Origin: Gallionella sp.
GTDB lineage: Bacteria > Pseudomonadota > Gammaproteobacteria > Burkholderiales > Gallionellaceae
NCBI GenBank assembly: GCA_028710565.1
Contig: JAQTTV010000017.1
Span: 1 to 64,000, forward strand
DNA: 64,000 nt
Direction of reading: 5' to 3'
Each line of letters begins with the position of its first letter. Position 1 is the stretch's first letter. This document shows positions 18,723-29,529 of the stretch, piece by piece. The position numbers were made by a program, and so were the translations under genes. The notes under the pieces were generated by a model. The model was not told the DNA's origin, did not search any database, and saw only the letters and a list, made by a program, of their open reading frames with translations.

Positions 18723-19658
18723 ACCCAGCAAATGCGTCAACGTTAGCATAGCCAGCAATACTAACCAAAAAAGCACGGCGCGCCACACCAAGCCCACCGT
18801 GCTTTGCATAAACCCTGTATCAGCATCGTCGCCCACACCCAATTCAGCACGATCCAGCAGCAATCCTTCTTGAGGAAGCGGCATTCCTAATCTCACGCCC
18901 AGCGAGCCTGCCCCACTGGCGAGCAAAATGCCAATCTCGCGATCCGCCCAATTGGCGGCTTGGCTGCGCCAACAATACACCGTGTTCTCAAAATCACCCA
19001 CAATGGCAAAGGTCAGTGACGCGAGACGAATAGGCAACCATTCTAGATAGTAATCGACACGACGAGAAAACTCACCGAAGGCACCGAACTCTGCTTGATC
19101 GGCATCACCCCACTGCGTGCGTAAAAACTGTCCTAAACGATACAACAATGCCCCCGCTGCGCCCCCTGCACCTAAAACACTAAATAAAACAAACCATACA
19201 ATGACCCCAAATACGTTGCGATGCGAGGACAATAATGCCTGCTCAATGGCGACCCTCGCCACCTCTTCTTGATTCAATTCATGCGTTGCCATCCCACTCC
19301 ATGTCGCCAGCGTTTGCTGCGCGCCATTCAGTTCGTCCGCACGCAAACGCTGATAAATATCAGTAAAGTAATGACTAAATTGGCGAAATCCCATCGTCAT
19401 GTATAAAACCAATACGTTAAATGACCACGCCAACAAGGGATTCACATGATGTAGCCACCAAAATATCAGCACAACCAAGCTGGTGAGCGGCAGCACTGCC
19501 AACAACCATGCAACTCTGCCGTGTTTTTGCTCCCCTGCATTGAACTTCTGCTGAAAGAAGTTGACATACCGCGACAACCAACCAAACAGATACTGACGCG
19601 AGGACAATGGATGAAATTGTTCCAGCAATAATGCCGCGATCAAAGCAAATAGGCTCAT
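18720..19658 (-). CDS. CobD/CbiB-AmpE family membrane protein
   Basis: Multi-TM protein; MSLFALIAALLLEQFHPL..., MGFRQFSHYFTDIYQRLRADELNGAQQTLATW, EQALLSSHRNVFGVIVWF. Confidence 0.75.
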   Translation of the reverse strand: MSLFALIAALLLEQFHPLSSRQYLFGWLSRYVNFFQQKFNAGEQKHGRVAWLLAVLPLTSLVVLIFWWLHHVNPLLAWSFNVLVLYMTMGFRQFSHYFTDIYQRLRADELNGAQQTLATWSGMATHELNQEEVARVAIEQALLSSHRNVFGVIVWFVLFSVLGAGGAAGALLYRLGQFLRTQWGDADQAEFGAFGEFSRRVDYYLEWLPIRLASLTFAIVGDFENTVYCWRSQAANWADREIGILLASGAGSLGVRLGMPLPQEGLLLDRAELGVGDDADTGFMQSTVGLVWRAVLFWLVLLAMLTLTHLLG

Positions 19659-19924
19659 AGCTTATGACAAACAAGTTAAATTAAATGGGGTGAAAGATAG
19701 CACACAACTTGCACAACCGTGTGTTTGAGATAACTAGACATCTTCATCTTGACGACAAACAACCACAGGAGAACCTAATAACTATGCAATTTTCACACTG
19801 AAATCCCCCGTATTCCCCACAATTTATACGGTACAATCGCAACCAGCCACACATTGCAATTTGTTTTTTACACATTAAAGCGCATCTTCCGCCAAAGATG
19901 CCTGATTTCTAAGGGAGTCACGCT

Positions 19925-21682
19925 ATGTTGTTTCGTCCTACTGTTTTCGCGATGTTATGTGTTACCTTATTCCCCTTGTCCGCACAAGCGGAGTCCTCCA
20001 CCCCACAAGGTTTATTCGATGTTTATCAAGAAAATAGAGAGCGAGACATTGCCAACTTGGTAACACCCGATCTACTCCTCGTTTCTTATAGCCTACTGCG
20101 CCAACAACTGAATCAACAGGCAGAAGCTAAAGTTGTGATCCCTGCCTTTCAGGCCTTGCTCAATGGCTTACAAAAGAAACTGACAACCGATAAGAATGAT
20201 GCCGTTGGTCAATTGGGACGGGATTATTTGACCTTGCTACAAGCGATGCAAACAGGTGAATTAGCTAAAAAATCCCCTGCACATGTGCAAAGAGAATGGG
20301 AACTGATACAACAAGCGGCGGGTGTGACGGAATCTCCTGTGTGGGGCATTCCCTTGGATTATTCACAGTTTAAGCCGCGTGGACGCTATATGATGTCCGA
20401 ATCGCTTCAACATTTCTTTACAGCCTATCGCTACGCTAATTCCGTTAACTTCTTTGTCCAACCCAGCTTGGCAACAGGTGTCAGTCCTGAAAAATCCCAG
20501 CAAATGACACAACTCGCGGTGCGTCTCTCACAAATTATCAACAAAAATCCTTTCCTGAAAGCACACTTCGACAGCCTGAATCAAGCAAGCAATTGGGAGT
20601 ACGGTGCAGCGGGGGACTTAAGCGCACAAGATGTGCCACTGGCATTAAAGGATGTAAAAGAAAGTAATCAATACGGCGCAGCTTTATTGGCTTACGCACA
20701 GAAGACGAACAAACTCCCCCAAGTAATCGACTTTCCCGTGGATACAGGCAAGTTAGACAAAAATCAAAAACTGGCGGAAGTCGCTGTGGGTTGGCGACTC
20801 ATTCCAGGGACACTGAATCCAGATGCCATGGCAACGCAAGCCGTGCTCTACCCCAATACCCAACAATTTATCAGCCCTTGTGGCACGATCAGCTGCGTAG
20901 AACCATGGACAGTTTCGCGACTGGATGGCGTGCAGGCAAAAGGCTATGTCAGCGGCATGGAGGTGATGAGTTGGCTAGGGTCAGAAACGGCACGTTGGAC
21001 AAGTCAGCGCAATGGTGACCATCTTTACACAGGCTATGGCGAAGCAAGTAAGCGTGCACAAGACTTGCTGCAAAACGATCCCAGCTTGAGCGGGGCACAA
21101 ATGCAATTTATGCATAACGTATTCACCCAAAAGGGAACGCCTCCCACACGACAACTCACTAGTATGCTGGGATTCTGGACATGGCAACGCAATATCAACG
21201 CCTTGTACGCCAAACAACCTTCCAGCGCAGGCAGTAAATTCATAGGCTCGACTAAAGTGGTTGCACGGGCGGGCGCGAAATTATTGGGTGGGACAGCTTT
21301 TTATCACGCGCTCTCTCAACTGGCACAACAACATCAAACACATGGCGACACCGAAATATGGCAACAATTTGCCGACATCACGACGCGCTTAGAACAATTG
21401 GCGAATAAAGCAGACGGTAGTTTGAATGAAGAAGAGGAATCCTACCTCAATGCTTTGGATCAAACGCTGCTGACCTTAACGAAAACCAAAGACGCACCTA
21501 TCGTCATTGACGTTCAAACCAATCCTGCCGATAAGCTGGTGGTTGAAGAAGCCATAGGCTTACCAGACATCGACATACAGGGCGCAGCACGGGGTGCGTG
21601 GTTTAGTCATTATGAATTCAAGCAAGCCATGTCGGATCGACTCACCCATGAAGCATGGCGCAAACAAGTCAAAATCAAGTAA
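19925..21682 (+). CDS. Secreted/periplasmic protein of unknown function
   Basis: Signal peptide MLFRPTVFAMLCVTLFPLSAQAES; large unknown protein (DUF3160-like suggestion only). Confidence 0.7.
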   Translation: MLFRPTVFAMLCVTLFPLSAQAESSTPQGLFDVYQENRERDIANLVTPDLLLVSYSLLRQQLNQQAEAKVVIPAFQALLNGLQKKLTTDKNDAVGQLGRDYLTLLQAMQTGELAKKSPAHVQREWELIQQAAGVTESPVWGIPLDYSQFKPRGRYMMSESLQHFFTAYRYANSVNFFVQPSLATGVSPEKSQQMTQLAVRLSQIINKNPFLKAHFDSLNQASNWEYGAAGDLSAQDVPLALKDVKESNQYGAALLAYAQKTNKLPQVIDFPVDTGKLDKNQKLAEVAVGWRLIPGTLNPDAMATQAVLYPNTQQFISPCGTISCVEPWTVSRLDGVQAKGYVSGMEVMSWLGSETARWTSQRNGDHLYTGYGEASKRAQDLLQNDPSLSGAQMQFMHNVFTQKGTPPTRQLTSMLGFWTWQRNINALYAKQPSSAGSKFIGSTKVVARAGAKLLGGTAFYHALSQLAQQHQTHGDTEIWQQFADITTRLEQLANKADGSLNEEEESYLNALDQTLLTLTKTKDAPIVIDVQTNPADKLVVEEAIGLPDIDIQGAARGAWFSHYEFKQAMSDRLTHEAWRKQVKIK

Positions 21683-21721
21683 TCGTATCCCCTAATTTTT
21701 GCCAAGGCGAAGGAGAGAACA

Positions 21722-24613
21722 ATGAATATAAAACCACTCTTTAAATCATCATACTGGATGATGTTATGTCTCTTCACAAGTACATATGCACAAGCGGATG
21801 TGATGCCCACCGAACCCATTTTGCGCATTGACACGGGTGACCATGTCGCTGTGATTAGACGGATTGCCTCGGATGATGCGGGGCGTTGGTTGGCAACGGC
21901 TTCAGATGACAAAACGGTACGCGTATGGGATTTGAGCAACAATGGTCGTTTGGTCACCACCTTGCGCCCCCCAATTGGCTTGGGCAATATCGGCAAGCTC
22001 AATGCCGTCGCGATGTCACCCGATGGCAAGCTGGTTGCGACAGGGGGTTGGACAGATGATTCGGATAATTCAGCTTACCTGTTTGACCGTGCCAGTGGTC
22101 GCATGATCCATCGCTTATTAGGCTTACCGAATGTAGTCAATCACCTGGCTTTTTCACCTGATAATCGACTGATCGCCGTATCTTTAACCTTAAAGCATGG
22201 TATTCGTTTGATGTCGGCTGAGACGGGGAAGGTGGTGGCTGAAGACAAGGATTATGGTGGTGCAAGTTTCAGCGCGCACTTTAGTCGAGATGGCCGATTA
22301 ATTACCAGCAGTGAAGATGGCTATGTGCGGATTTATCGCTATGGCGATAATTCTCTTAGTCTCATCAGTAAGGAAAAAGCTGCTGGCGGAACGGATCCTG
22401 GATCAACCGTGTTTTCCAATGACAGTCGCCGCGTCGCCGTTGGGTTCTACGACAAAAACACCATCAGCGTGCTGGATGGCGGTGACCTGTCTTTACGCTA
22501 CTCCCCAGACATCTCTGGCGCGACAGCATCCATGCAATGCACCGCATGGTCGGATAATGGCAACTGGTTGTATGCCGCTGGCTCATCGCAAAGTGGGGAC
22601 AAGCGTTTTATTCGCCGCTGGAAAGCATACGACCTTAGCGCGGGAAACTTCGTAGACTGGCCTGTTTCTAGTGACACCATTATGTTTTTATCCGCCCTGC
22701 CTGGGGATAAAGTCGCTTTTAGCACGGGGGAACCTAGCTGGGGCGTGATGAATTCATCGGGCGAGAAAGTGATTTACCACGGTGCACCTGTGGTCGATTT
22801 TCGCTCCAATTACGAAGGCTTTAAGTTGTCACGCGATGCATCAAAAGTGCGTTTTGGTTACTTGAATTACGGCAAAGACCCTGTGGTATTTGATGTTCAA
22901 CGGCGTGCTTTCCTGCCCGAAAATGCCGACGGACTGAATTCGCCCGTTATTTCAACTTCGGCTTTGACCGTGTCCAATTGGAAAAACTATCTCGATCCCA
23001 AGCTCAATAACAATCCTTTGACGCTCAAGTCGAACGAAAGGTCACGTAGCGTAGCGATGCGCTTTGATACGGTCGGTTTTGTACTAGGGACAGAATGGCG
23101 GTTGCGTGCCTTTGATGGCGCGGGTAAACAAGTCTGGGAAAAACCAGTTCCAGGCTCCGCATGGGGGGTGAATACCTCGCAAGATGGTCGCTGGGTCGTT
23201 GCCAGCTATAGTGATGGCACCATCCGCTGGCACCGCGTGAGTGACGGCGAAGAGCAATTAGCCTTGTATCCAAGTCCTGATCGCAAACGTTGGGTCATGT
23301 GGACACCCAATGGGTATTACGATGCCAGTCCTGGTGCGGAAGATTTAATCGGATGGCATGTCAATAACGGCAAAGACCAAGCTGCGGACTTCTTCCCTGC
23401 TTCGCGTTTCCGTGACCGCTTCTATCGCCCCGACGTCATTAGCAAAGTGCTGGATTTAGGCACGGCCGATGCAGCTTTGCAACAGGCCAACCAAGAAACA
23501 GGTCGCAGAGAGCAAACTCAATCCATTACGGAAGTATTGCCACCTGTCATTACCATACTCTCTCCACCAGGGATGACCGTCAGCTCCACCACCATCAAAA
23601 TCAAGTACTCAGTACGCAGTCCTGACAACGCGCCTGTGACATCGGTTCGTGTACGGATTAACGGACAAGCCGTGACGGTTGAACGTGGATTAGCCCGTAA
23701 AGATAACCCCGCTGATCCAACGCGCGAAATCGAAGTCAAGATTCCTGAGTCTGACAGCGAAATTGCCCTATTTGCCGAAAACAGAAATGGCGTATCGGTT
23801 GCTGGCAAAGTCAATGTGGTATGGGGTGGTGCTCGCTCGATTCAATCTGAAGAAAGCCTATTCAAACCTAAACTTTATGTTTTGGCGGTTGGCGTATCGA
23901 AATACAAAAATGCGGATTACAACTTAGGACTCGCTTCTAAGGATGCGCGTGACTTTGCTGCCGTATTGCAAAAACAAAAGGGTCGCTTATATGGTGATGT
24001 GGTTGTCAAATTACTGACGGATGAGCAAGCTAACAAAGATGATGTGCTGGATGGCTTGGAATGGCTTAAATCCCAAGTAACTTCTCGCGACGTCGGGATT
24101 ATGTTCTTGGCGGGTCATGGTCTAAATGACAATAACGGCAATTACTACTTCCTGCCCCACAACGTCAATACCAGCCAATTACTCCGTACTGGGGTGGCAC
24201 AAAACGACATCAAAATCACCCTGAACAGCTTGGCGGGCAAGGCGATATTCTTTGTCGATACGTGTCATTCTGGCAACGCACTGGGTTCGGCTAAAACCCG
24301 TGGCGTGGCAGACACCAATGGAATCGTCAACGATCTGTCTTCCGCAGAAAATGGCGTGGTGGTGTTTGCGGCATCCACAGGCAAACAGTCTTCACAAGAA
24401 GATCCAGCTTGGGGTAACGGTGCCTTTACCAAGGCAGTCGTCGAAGGTTTGAGCGGCAAAGCAGACTTTGGTAATCGCGGTAAAATTACGCATAAAGGCT
24501 TGGATTATTACGTCGCAGAACGTGTGAAAGAACTGACCCATGGTCAACAATCTCCTGTCAGTATCGCGCCAAATGGCGTGGCAGACTTCCCGATTGCAAT
24601 TACAGGGAAATAG
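21722..24613 (+). CDS. Exported WD40-repeat protein with C-terminal caspase (peptidase C14) domain
   Basis: Signal peptide ending TSTYAQA; WD repeats (ASDDKTVRVWDL); catalytic His region FLAGHGLNDNNGNYYFLPHN and Cys region FFVDTCHSGNAL. Confidence 0.9.
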   Translation: MNIKPLFKSSYWMMLCLFTSTYAQADVMPTEPILRIDTGDHVAVIRRIASDDAGRWLATASDDKTVRVWDLSNNGRLVTTLRPPIGLGNIGKLNAVAMSPDGKLVATGGWTDDSDNSAYLFDRASGRMIHRLLGLPNVVNHLAFSPDNRLIAVSLTLKHGIRLMSAETGKVVAEDKDYGGASFSAHFSRDGRLITSSEDGYVRIYRYGDNSLSLISKEKAAGGTDPGSTVFSNDSRRVAVGFYDKNTISVLDGGDLSLRYSPDISGATASMQCTAWSDNGNWLYAAGSSQSGDKRFIRRWKAYDLSAGNFVDWPVSSDTIMFLSALPGDKVAFSTGEPSWGVMNSSGEKVIYHGAPVVDFRSNYEGFKLSRDASKVRFGYLNYGKDPVVFDVQRRAFLPENADGLNSPVISTSALTVSNWKNYLDPKLNNNPLTLKSNERSRSVAMRFDTVGFVLGTEWRLRAFDGAGKQVWEKPVPGSAWGVNTSQDGRWVVASYSDGTIRWHRVSDGEEQLALYPSPDRKRWVMWTPNGYYDASPGAEDLIGWHVNNGKDQAADFFPASRFRDRFYRPDVISKVLDLGTADAALQQANQETGRREQTQSITEVLPPVITILSPPGMTVSSTTIKIKYSVRSPDNAPVTSVRVRINGQAVTVERGLARKDNPADPTREIEVKIPESDSEIALFAENRNGVSVAGKVNVVWGGARSIQSEESLFKPKLYVLAVGVSKYKNADYNLGLASKDARDFAAVLQKQKGRLYGDVVVKLLTDEQANKDDVLDGLEWLKSQVTSRDVGIMFLAGHGLNDNNGNYYFLPHNVNTSQLLRTGVAQNDIKITLNSLAGKAIFFVDTCHSGNALGSAKTRGVADTNGIVNDLSSAENGVVVFAASTGKQSSQEDPAWGNGAFTKAVVEGLSGKADFGNRGKITHKGLDYYVAERVKELTHGQQSPVSIAPNGVADFPIAITGK

Positions 24614-24723
24614 GATTGATGGTGAAAAGTGAAACGTGAAAGATGGGCAGTGTGGGTGTGCAACAGTTTGCTTCACATTTCACCTCTCACCTTTCACAAA
24701 AAATCAGCTTTGAAAGGATTACC

Positions 24724-25584
24724 ATGCAAAATTTGATACGTAATTTAGTCTTATTCGGTGTATTTGCCAGCGCGCCTGTATTGGCAGAGGAAGACTGTTC
24801 CGAAGCGGTTCGTATTACCCAACAAGCCGAAGGACAAGCGCAACTTGCCCATCGTCTAAACGAGTACACCCAAGCCAGAAGCCTGTGTCCAAGCGATCCG
24901 CGTATGCACTACCGTGAGGGATTAGCATTGATGGCAAGTGCTCGTTATGCTGAGGCGCACAGCGCGCTCATGAATGCGATGGAGCAAGCAACCAAACAAA
25001 ACCTTCCTCCTATGATGCGTTTAGAAGTGCTAGGCAGACTGGCTGAAAATGACTATCGCAGTGAAAATCGTCCCAAAGCCTTGATCGGCTTCAAAGTAGC
25101 CAGAGAGTTTGCCAAAAAACATCAACTCTCCTTGCCCGACTGGGTCGTCCCCTTACAAAAGGACTTGGATCAACAATTAGACAAACGCCCACTCACCCCC
25201 ACAGAAATGCAGGCCTCATTGCGTTCTATGCGAGATTTGGGGGTAGAACCGACCGTGGATTATCGCGTGTTATTCGAGTTCAATAGCGATCAACCCACTG
25301 AAGCAGGTAAACAACAATTGAGTCAAATTGCCGCCTCGCTACAAGCTGACAACGGCACGATTCGCGTCATTGGACATACCGATGTACAAGGCAAGAAAGC
25401 CTATAACCAACAGCTTTCCGAACGACGTGCAAAACGTATCGTCGCTTTACTGCTTGGTGAAAATCCTGCTTTGCAAGGACATTTACAAGCGCAGGGAAAA
25501 GGGATGACACAACCTAAATACCCAGGCAATAGTGAAGAGGATCATCAACTAAATCGCCGTGTCGAGTTCGTCTTTGCGCAATAA
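24724..25584 (+). CDS. OmpA-family C-terminal domain protein with TPR-like N-terminal region
   Basis: ATG at 24724; signal peptide; LFEFNSDQPT...IRVIGHTDVQGKKAYNQQLSERRAKRIVALL...NRRVEFVF. Confidence 0.88.
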   Translation: MQNLIRNLVLFGVFASAPVLAEEDCSEAVRITQQAEGQAQLAHRLNEYTQARSLCPSDPRMHYREGLALMASARYAEAHSALMNAMEQATKQNLPPMMRLEVLGRLAENDYRSENRPKALIGFKVAREFAKKHQLSLPDWVVPLQKDLDQQLDKRPLTPTEMQASLRSMRDLGVEPTVDYRVLFEFNSDQPTEAGKQQLSQIAASLQADNGTIRVIGHTDVQGKKAYNQQLSERRAKRIVALLLGENPALQGHLQAQGKGMTQPKYPGNSEEDHQLNRRVEFVFAQ

Positions 25585-25638
25585 AGTAGTATAAAATGCC
25601 TAGCCACTCCTGTTGTCCATTCAACGTAAGGAATTTTC

Positions 25639-26667
25639 ATGCTCAGTAGTATTGCAATTGCAGTCGTTATTTTAGGCGGAATATTGATCCTTTTTGGATT
25701 GATGGGCATCAGATTGAAATTTTTTGGACAGCCCTTGCAGCAATGGTTGGGTGAGTTTGCCCGAGGGATCGGTTTGGTCGTGGGTATTTGTCTCATTACT
25801 TTGGGCATTTGGCTCTATCCCAACCACGAATCAATCAGAGGTATGGCAAAAGACGAAGTGGCTAAAGCAGAGTTGCAAGCCGCGCCGCTTCCCCAACAAA
25901 TATCGACCAAACCAGGCTCCGTGTTTCGGGACTGTCCAAGTTGCCCAGAAATGATCGTGCTACCCGCAGGTAAGTTTTTAATGGGCGCACCCGAAGCAGA
26001 AACTGCACACGAACAAATGGAGATGCCCCAGCATAGTGTCACCCTTAATTATGCTTTAGCCGTGGCGAGAACAGAGATCTCTTTTGCCGAATGGGATGTC
26101 TGTTCAACAGCAGGAGTCTGTCGCAAAAACGTTGAAAGCAATTGGCCACGTGGGCAACAACCTGCCATCAACATTAACTGGAATGATGCGAATACTTACA
26201 TAGAGTGGCTCTCCAAGACGACAGGTCAATCCTATCGTTTGCTCACAGAGTCCGAATGGGAATATGCCGCTCGTGGCAATACTCAAACCGCCTACTCTTG
26301 GGGAAATCAAATCGGCAATAATCAAGCCAATTGCTCCCTATGCGGTTCACAGTCCACACAGTCCAAAGTTATTGGGCCACAACTGGTCGGCTCTTATACC
26401 CCAAATTTATTCGGTTTATTTGATATGCACGGCAATGTGCAAGAATGGGTACAGGATTGCTGGCATGAAAACTACCAAGGTGCGCCACAAGATGGAAGCG
26501 CGTGGATCACCGCTTGCAGCGAAGGTCGGCGCATCGTGCGTGGCGGCGCATGGGACAGTAGCGCAACCGCATTACGTAGCGCAGCGCGTGACCGAAAAAC
26601 ATGGGATCACCTCAGTCCGAGCATCGGTTTCCGTGTGGCACGCGTCATCACTCTAGCCAATCTATAG
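25639..26667 (+). CDS. Membrane-anchored formylglycine-generating-enzyme/sulfatase-modifying-factor domain protein
   Basis: TM N-terminus; MIVLPAGKFLMGAP, YRLLTESEWEYAARGNTQTAYSWG, LFDMHGNVQEWVQDCW, VRGGAW...IGFRVAR. Confidence 0.9.
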   Translation: MLSSIAIAVVILGGILILFGLMGIRLKFFGQPLQQWLGEFARGIGLVVGICLITLGIWLYPNHESIRGMAKDEVAKAELQAAPLPQQISTKPGSVFRDCPSCPEMIVLPAGKFLMGAPEAETAHEQMEMPQHSVTLNYALAVARTEISFAEWDVCSTAGVCRKNVESNWPRGQQPAININWNDANTYIEWLSKTTGQSYRLLTESEWEYAARGNTQTAYSWGNQIGNNQANCSLCGSQSTQSKVIGPQLVGSYTPNLFGLFDMHGNVQEWVQDCWHENYQGAPQDGSAWITACSEGRRIVRGGAWDSSATALRSAARDRKTWDHLSPSIGFRVARVITLANL

Positions 26668-26731
26668 TCAACCGTTGGACATCAAATGCACAGCAGGCTA
26701 GATCGCCCTGTGCATAATGCCTGAAGGCATA

Positions 26732-27088
26732 TTACACCTGCCCATACTTTTGATTGAATGTCTCGTCACTCATCGAGAGCAGCAGGATAAACTCGATCAA
26801 CGCGACAATGGCAGGAATAAACGTCCAGCAAAAGAGTAAATAAAGGATGCCTAGCCCAATTTGACCGAGGTAAAACTTATGTGCCCCGAATCCACCGAGA
26901 AAAAAGGCAAATAGCACTGCGGCAATCCTGTTTTTACCATTGTCCGCCACAGGACCCAAATTGATCGCCAAGGGTTTACGCATTTGGCGTACACCACATT
27001 TTGGACAGATTTCAGCCTTCGCCTTAATCACCGACCCGCACTCACTGCAAAATTTCTCATCAACCGCTTTACTCGCAAACTCACTCAT
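26732..27088 (-). CDS. Zinc-ribbon + TM2-domain membrane protein
   Basis: FCSECGSVIKAKAEICPKCGVRQ; AVLFAFFLGGFGAHKFYLGQIGLGILYLLFCW. Confidence 0.88.
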   Translation of the reverse strand: MSEFASKAVDEKFCSECGSVIKAKAEICPKCGVRQMRKPLAINLGPVADNGKNRIAAVLFAFFLGGFGAHKFYLGQIGLGILYLLFCWTFIPAIVALIEFILLLSMSDETFNQKYGQV

Positions 27089-27194
27089 ACATTCCTCTTG
27101 AGGTTAGTGCTACTTGACTCTGTTGCGATTTGAAACAAAGACTATCTGGCAACACGTGCAGGAGACGAAGCACAACAATACCATCACCGCCAAC

Positions 27195-27563
27195 TCATTG
27201 CGCCATAAACAAATAAACCGTCAACGCTACACCCAAAAAGCTAACCATGAGATTAGTGAAAACACCATTAGCGGTACGATAGCCTTCTGGAATTTCAATG
27301 GGCTTCAGCGTTTTCAACACCAAGCGATACTGGCGTGTAGAGGCATAGGCAATGTACGCACCCAGCAGCACAAATGCGATGCCAACCCAAAATGAAAAAT
27401 TGGTTTCCAATTGACTACTCACTTTGGGGGTCATTAACTTGAGGAACAAGCCAAAGCGTTCAATCACAAACCCAAACGCCATCAACGCCAAACTGGTTCG
27501 ATTCCATGCCAACAACGTGCGCTCAGCTGCAAAAAACACTCTAGGGTCGTTTAAGTCACTCAT
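27195..27563 (-). CDS. DUF202/YidH-family membrane protein
   Basis: PRVFFAAERTLLAWNRTSLALMAFGFVIERFG. Confidence 0.88.
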   Translation of the reverse strand: MSDLNDPRVFFAAERTLLAWNRTSLALMAFGFVIERFGLFLKLMTPKVSSQLETNFSFWVGIAFVLLGAYIAYASTRQYRLVLKTLKPIEIPEGYRTANGVFTNLMVSFLGVALTVYLFMAQ

Positions 27564-27672
27564 TTTTATTCCTTATTTTGAAATGTGAAGGTTGATGCCC
27601 TGCTTCGCAGCTTGGTGAAAAGTAAAACAAAGCGTCACACCCCACACTTTTCTCTTCACCCTTCTCAGCCTT

Positions 27673-28198
27673 GGCTCTATGTGAATCATAGTGGGTCATC
27701 GTGGCACAAGTGAGCAATCTCCCGCCCCTTCAAGGGGAGGGCTGGGGTGGGGATGGGGGTATAACCGCCTCGTTCTGTAAAGCGATCAAGATAGCCTCGA
27801 CCACCGCATCCGTTTCTTGCAAAACCTGGTTGTTCCAGAACCGCAACACCCGAAATCCAGCTTCCTGTAAACGCCAGTCTCGTGCTTGATCTCGCTGGTT
27901 TCCTAAGGGCTGCCCGCCATTGACCTCAACAATCAAGCTCTTTTCCAAACAGACAAAGACCAACACGTAATCCAAGTACGGATGTTGGCGGCGGAATTTA
28001 CAACCATCTAGTTGCCGACTGCGTAGTCGTTGCCATAACCGCATTTCCGCATCGGTCATGTGGCAGCGCATGTTCACTGAAGCTGCCTGCCGATGATCGT
28101 GTGTTTGTTTGCGCCTTCATCTCTACCCCATCCCCACCCCAACCCTCCCCTTGAAGGGGCGGGTGACGCGTTTCACCCACTGTAAATCACATAGAACC
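27673..28198. mobile_element. TIR element carrying a DUF559 nuclease gene
   Basis: Ends GGCTCTATGTGAATCATAGTGGGT and (reverse complement) GGTTCTATGTGATTTACAGTGGGT; subterminal CTCCCCTTGAAGGGG repeats; two decayed relatives in the window. Confidence 0.75.
27730..28077 (-). CDS. DUF559 (Vsr-like endonuclease fold) protein
   Basis: MTDAEMRLWQRLRSRQLDGCKFRRQHPYLDYVLVFVCLEKSLIVEVNGGQ...RDQARDWRLQEAGFRVLRFWNNQVL. Confidence 0.92.
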   Translation of the reverse strand: MNMRCHMTDAEMRLWQRLRSRQLDGCKFRRQHPYLDYVLVFVCLEKSLIVEVNGGQPLGNQRDQARDWRLQEAGFRVLRFWNNQVLQETDAVVEAILIALQNEAVIPPSPPQPSP

Positions 28199-28203
28199 TC
28201 AGC

Positions 28204-29529
28204 TTAAACTTCCCGCCCAATGCCGTGGTATTCAATGCCCTGCGCAGCAATGGTTTTGGGTTCAAATAGATTACGCCCATCAAAAATCACAGGCTGTTTC
28301 AAGCGGGCTTTGATGATGTCGAAATCGGGGCTTTTGAATGCTTTCCATTCGGTGACGATCACCAGCGCGTCGGCGTTGTGCAGCGCGTCTTTGCTATTTT
28401 CGGCGTAGCTTAAATCCGCGCGTTCGCCGTAAATATGTTGGGTTTCAGGCATGGCAACAGGGTCAAAAGCCGTGACGGTCGCACCACGCGCCCACAAGCC
28501 TTCCATCATCACGCGACTGGTCGCTTCGCGCATATCATCTGTGCCAGGTTTAAATGCCAGGCCCCACAACGCAAAATGTTTACCTGTTAAATCCTCGCCA
28601 AAACGGGCGGTAATTTTGTGCAACAACACCGACTTTTGCGCATCATTCACTTGCTCGACCGCATCCAACACCTTGAGCGGCAATCCATATTCTCGTCCTG
28701 TGCGTTGCAAAGCACGAATATCTTTGGGGAAACACGAGCCGCCGTAACCGCAACCCGCGTATAAGAAGTGATAGCCAATGCGTTGATCTGACCCTATGCC
28801 TTTGCGCACATGCTCGATGTCCGCACCGACACGTTCCGCCAAATTCGCCAATTCGTTCATAAACGAAATGCGCGTGGCGAGCATGGCATTGGCGGCATAT
28901 TTAGTCAGTTCCGCCGATTTAATGTCCATCACCATCAGTCGGTCGTGGTTGCGTTGGAAAGGCGCGTACATTTCGCGCATCACTTCAATCCCACGTTCAT
29001 CTTCCGCGCCAATGACGATACGATCAGGACGATTAAAGTCATCCAACGCCGCCCCTTCCTTCAAGAATTCAGGATTGGACACCACGCTAAATTTCGTATC
29101 CACGCCGCGCTGATTCAAGATTTCCTGCACCGCGTGCTTCACCTTGTCTGCCGTACCGACTGGCACGGTGGACTTATCCACGATCACTTTGTATTCCGTC
29201 ATCGCCGTTGCAATCGCGCGCGCGGCAGCAATCACATATTGCAAATCCGCCGAACCATCCTCACCCGACGGCGTACCGACCGCAATCATCTGCACCAAGC
29301 CATGCGCCACGCTCGCCGCCACATCGGTGGTAAAACGCAACCGCCCCGCAGCCACATTGCGCTGAATCACCACATCCAAACCAGGTTCATAAATCGGCAC
29401 CCCGCCCGACTGAAGCAGGTCGATTTTGCGTGCATCCACATCCAGACACAGCACATCATTACCCAATTCCGCCAGACACGCGCCCGACACCAACCCCACA
29501 TACCCAGACCCAATGACCGTGATTTTCAT
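28204..29529 (-). CDS. ugd: UDP-glucose 6-dehydrogenase
   Basis: [61 protein letters not shown]. Confidence 0.96.
   Translation of the reverse strand: MKITVIGSGYVGLVSGACLAELGNDVLCLDVDARKIDLLQSGGVPIYEPGLDVVIQRNVAAGRLRFTTDVAASVAHGLVQMIAVGTPSGEDGSADLQYVIAAARAIATAMTEYKVIVDKSTVPVGTADKVKHAVQEILNQRGVDTKFSVVSNPEFLKEGAALDDFNRPDRIVIGAEDERGIEVMREMYAPFQRNHDRLMVMDIKSAELTKYAANAMLATRISFMNELANLAERVGADIEHVRKGIGSDQRIGYHFLYAGCGYGGSCFPKDIRALQRTGREYGLPLKVLDAVEQVNDAQKSVLLHKITARFGEDLTGKHFALWGLAFKPGTDDMREATSRVMMEGLWARGATVTAFDPVAMPETQHIYGERADLSYAENSKDALHNADALVIVTEWKAFKSPDFDIIKARLKQPVIFDGRNLFEPKTIAAQGIEYHGIGREV

Noticed and set aside
26520-26667. VR-like region in the first FGE protein (25639-26667)
   Set aside because: Adenine-rich codons (CGA AAA ACA) sit at the expected variable positions and no NNY pattern; ordinary FGE C-terminus.
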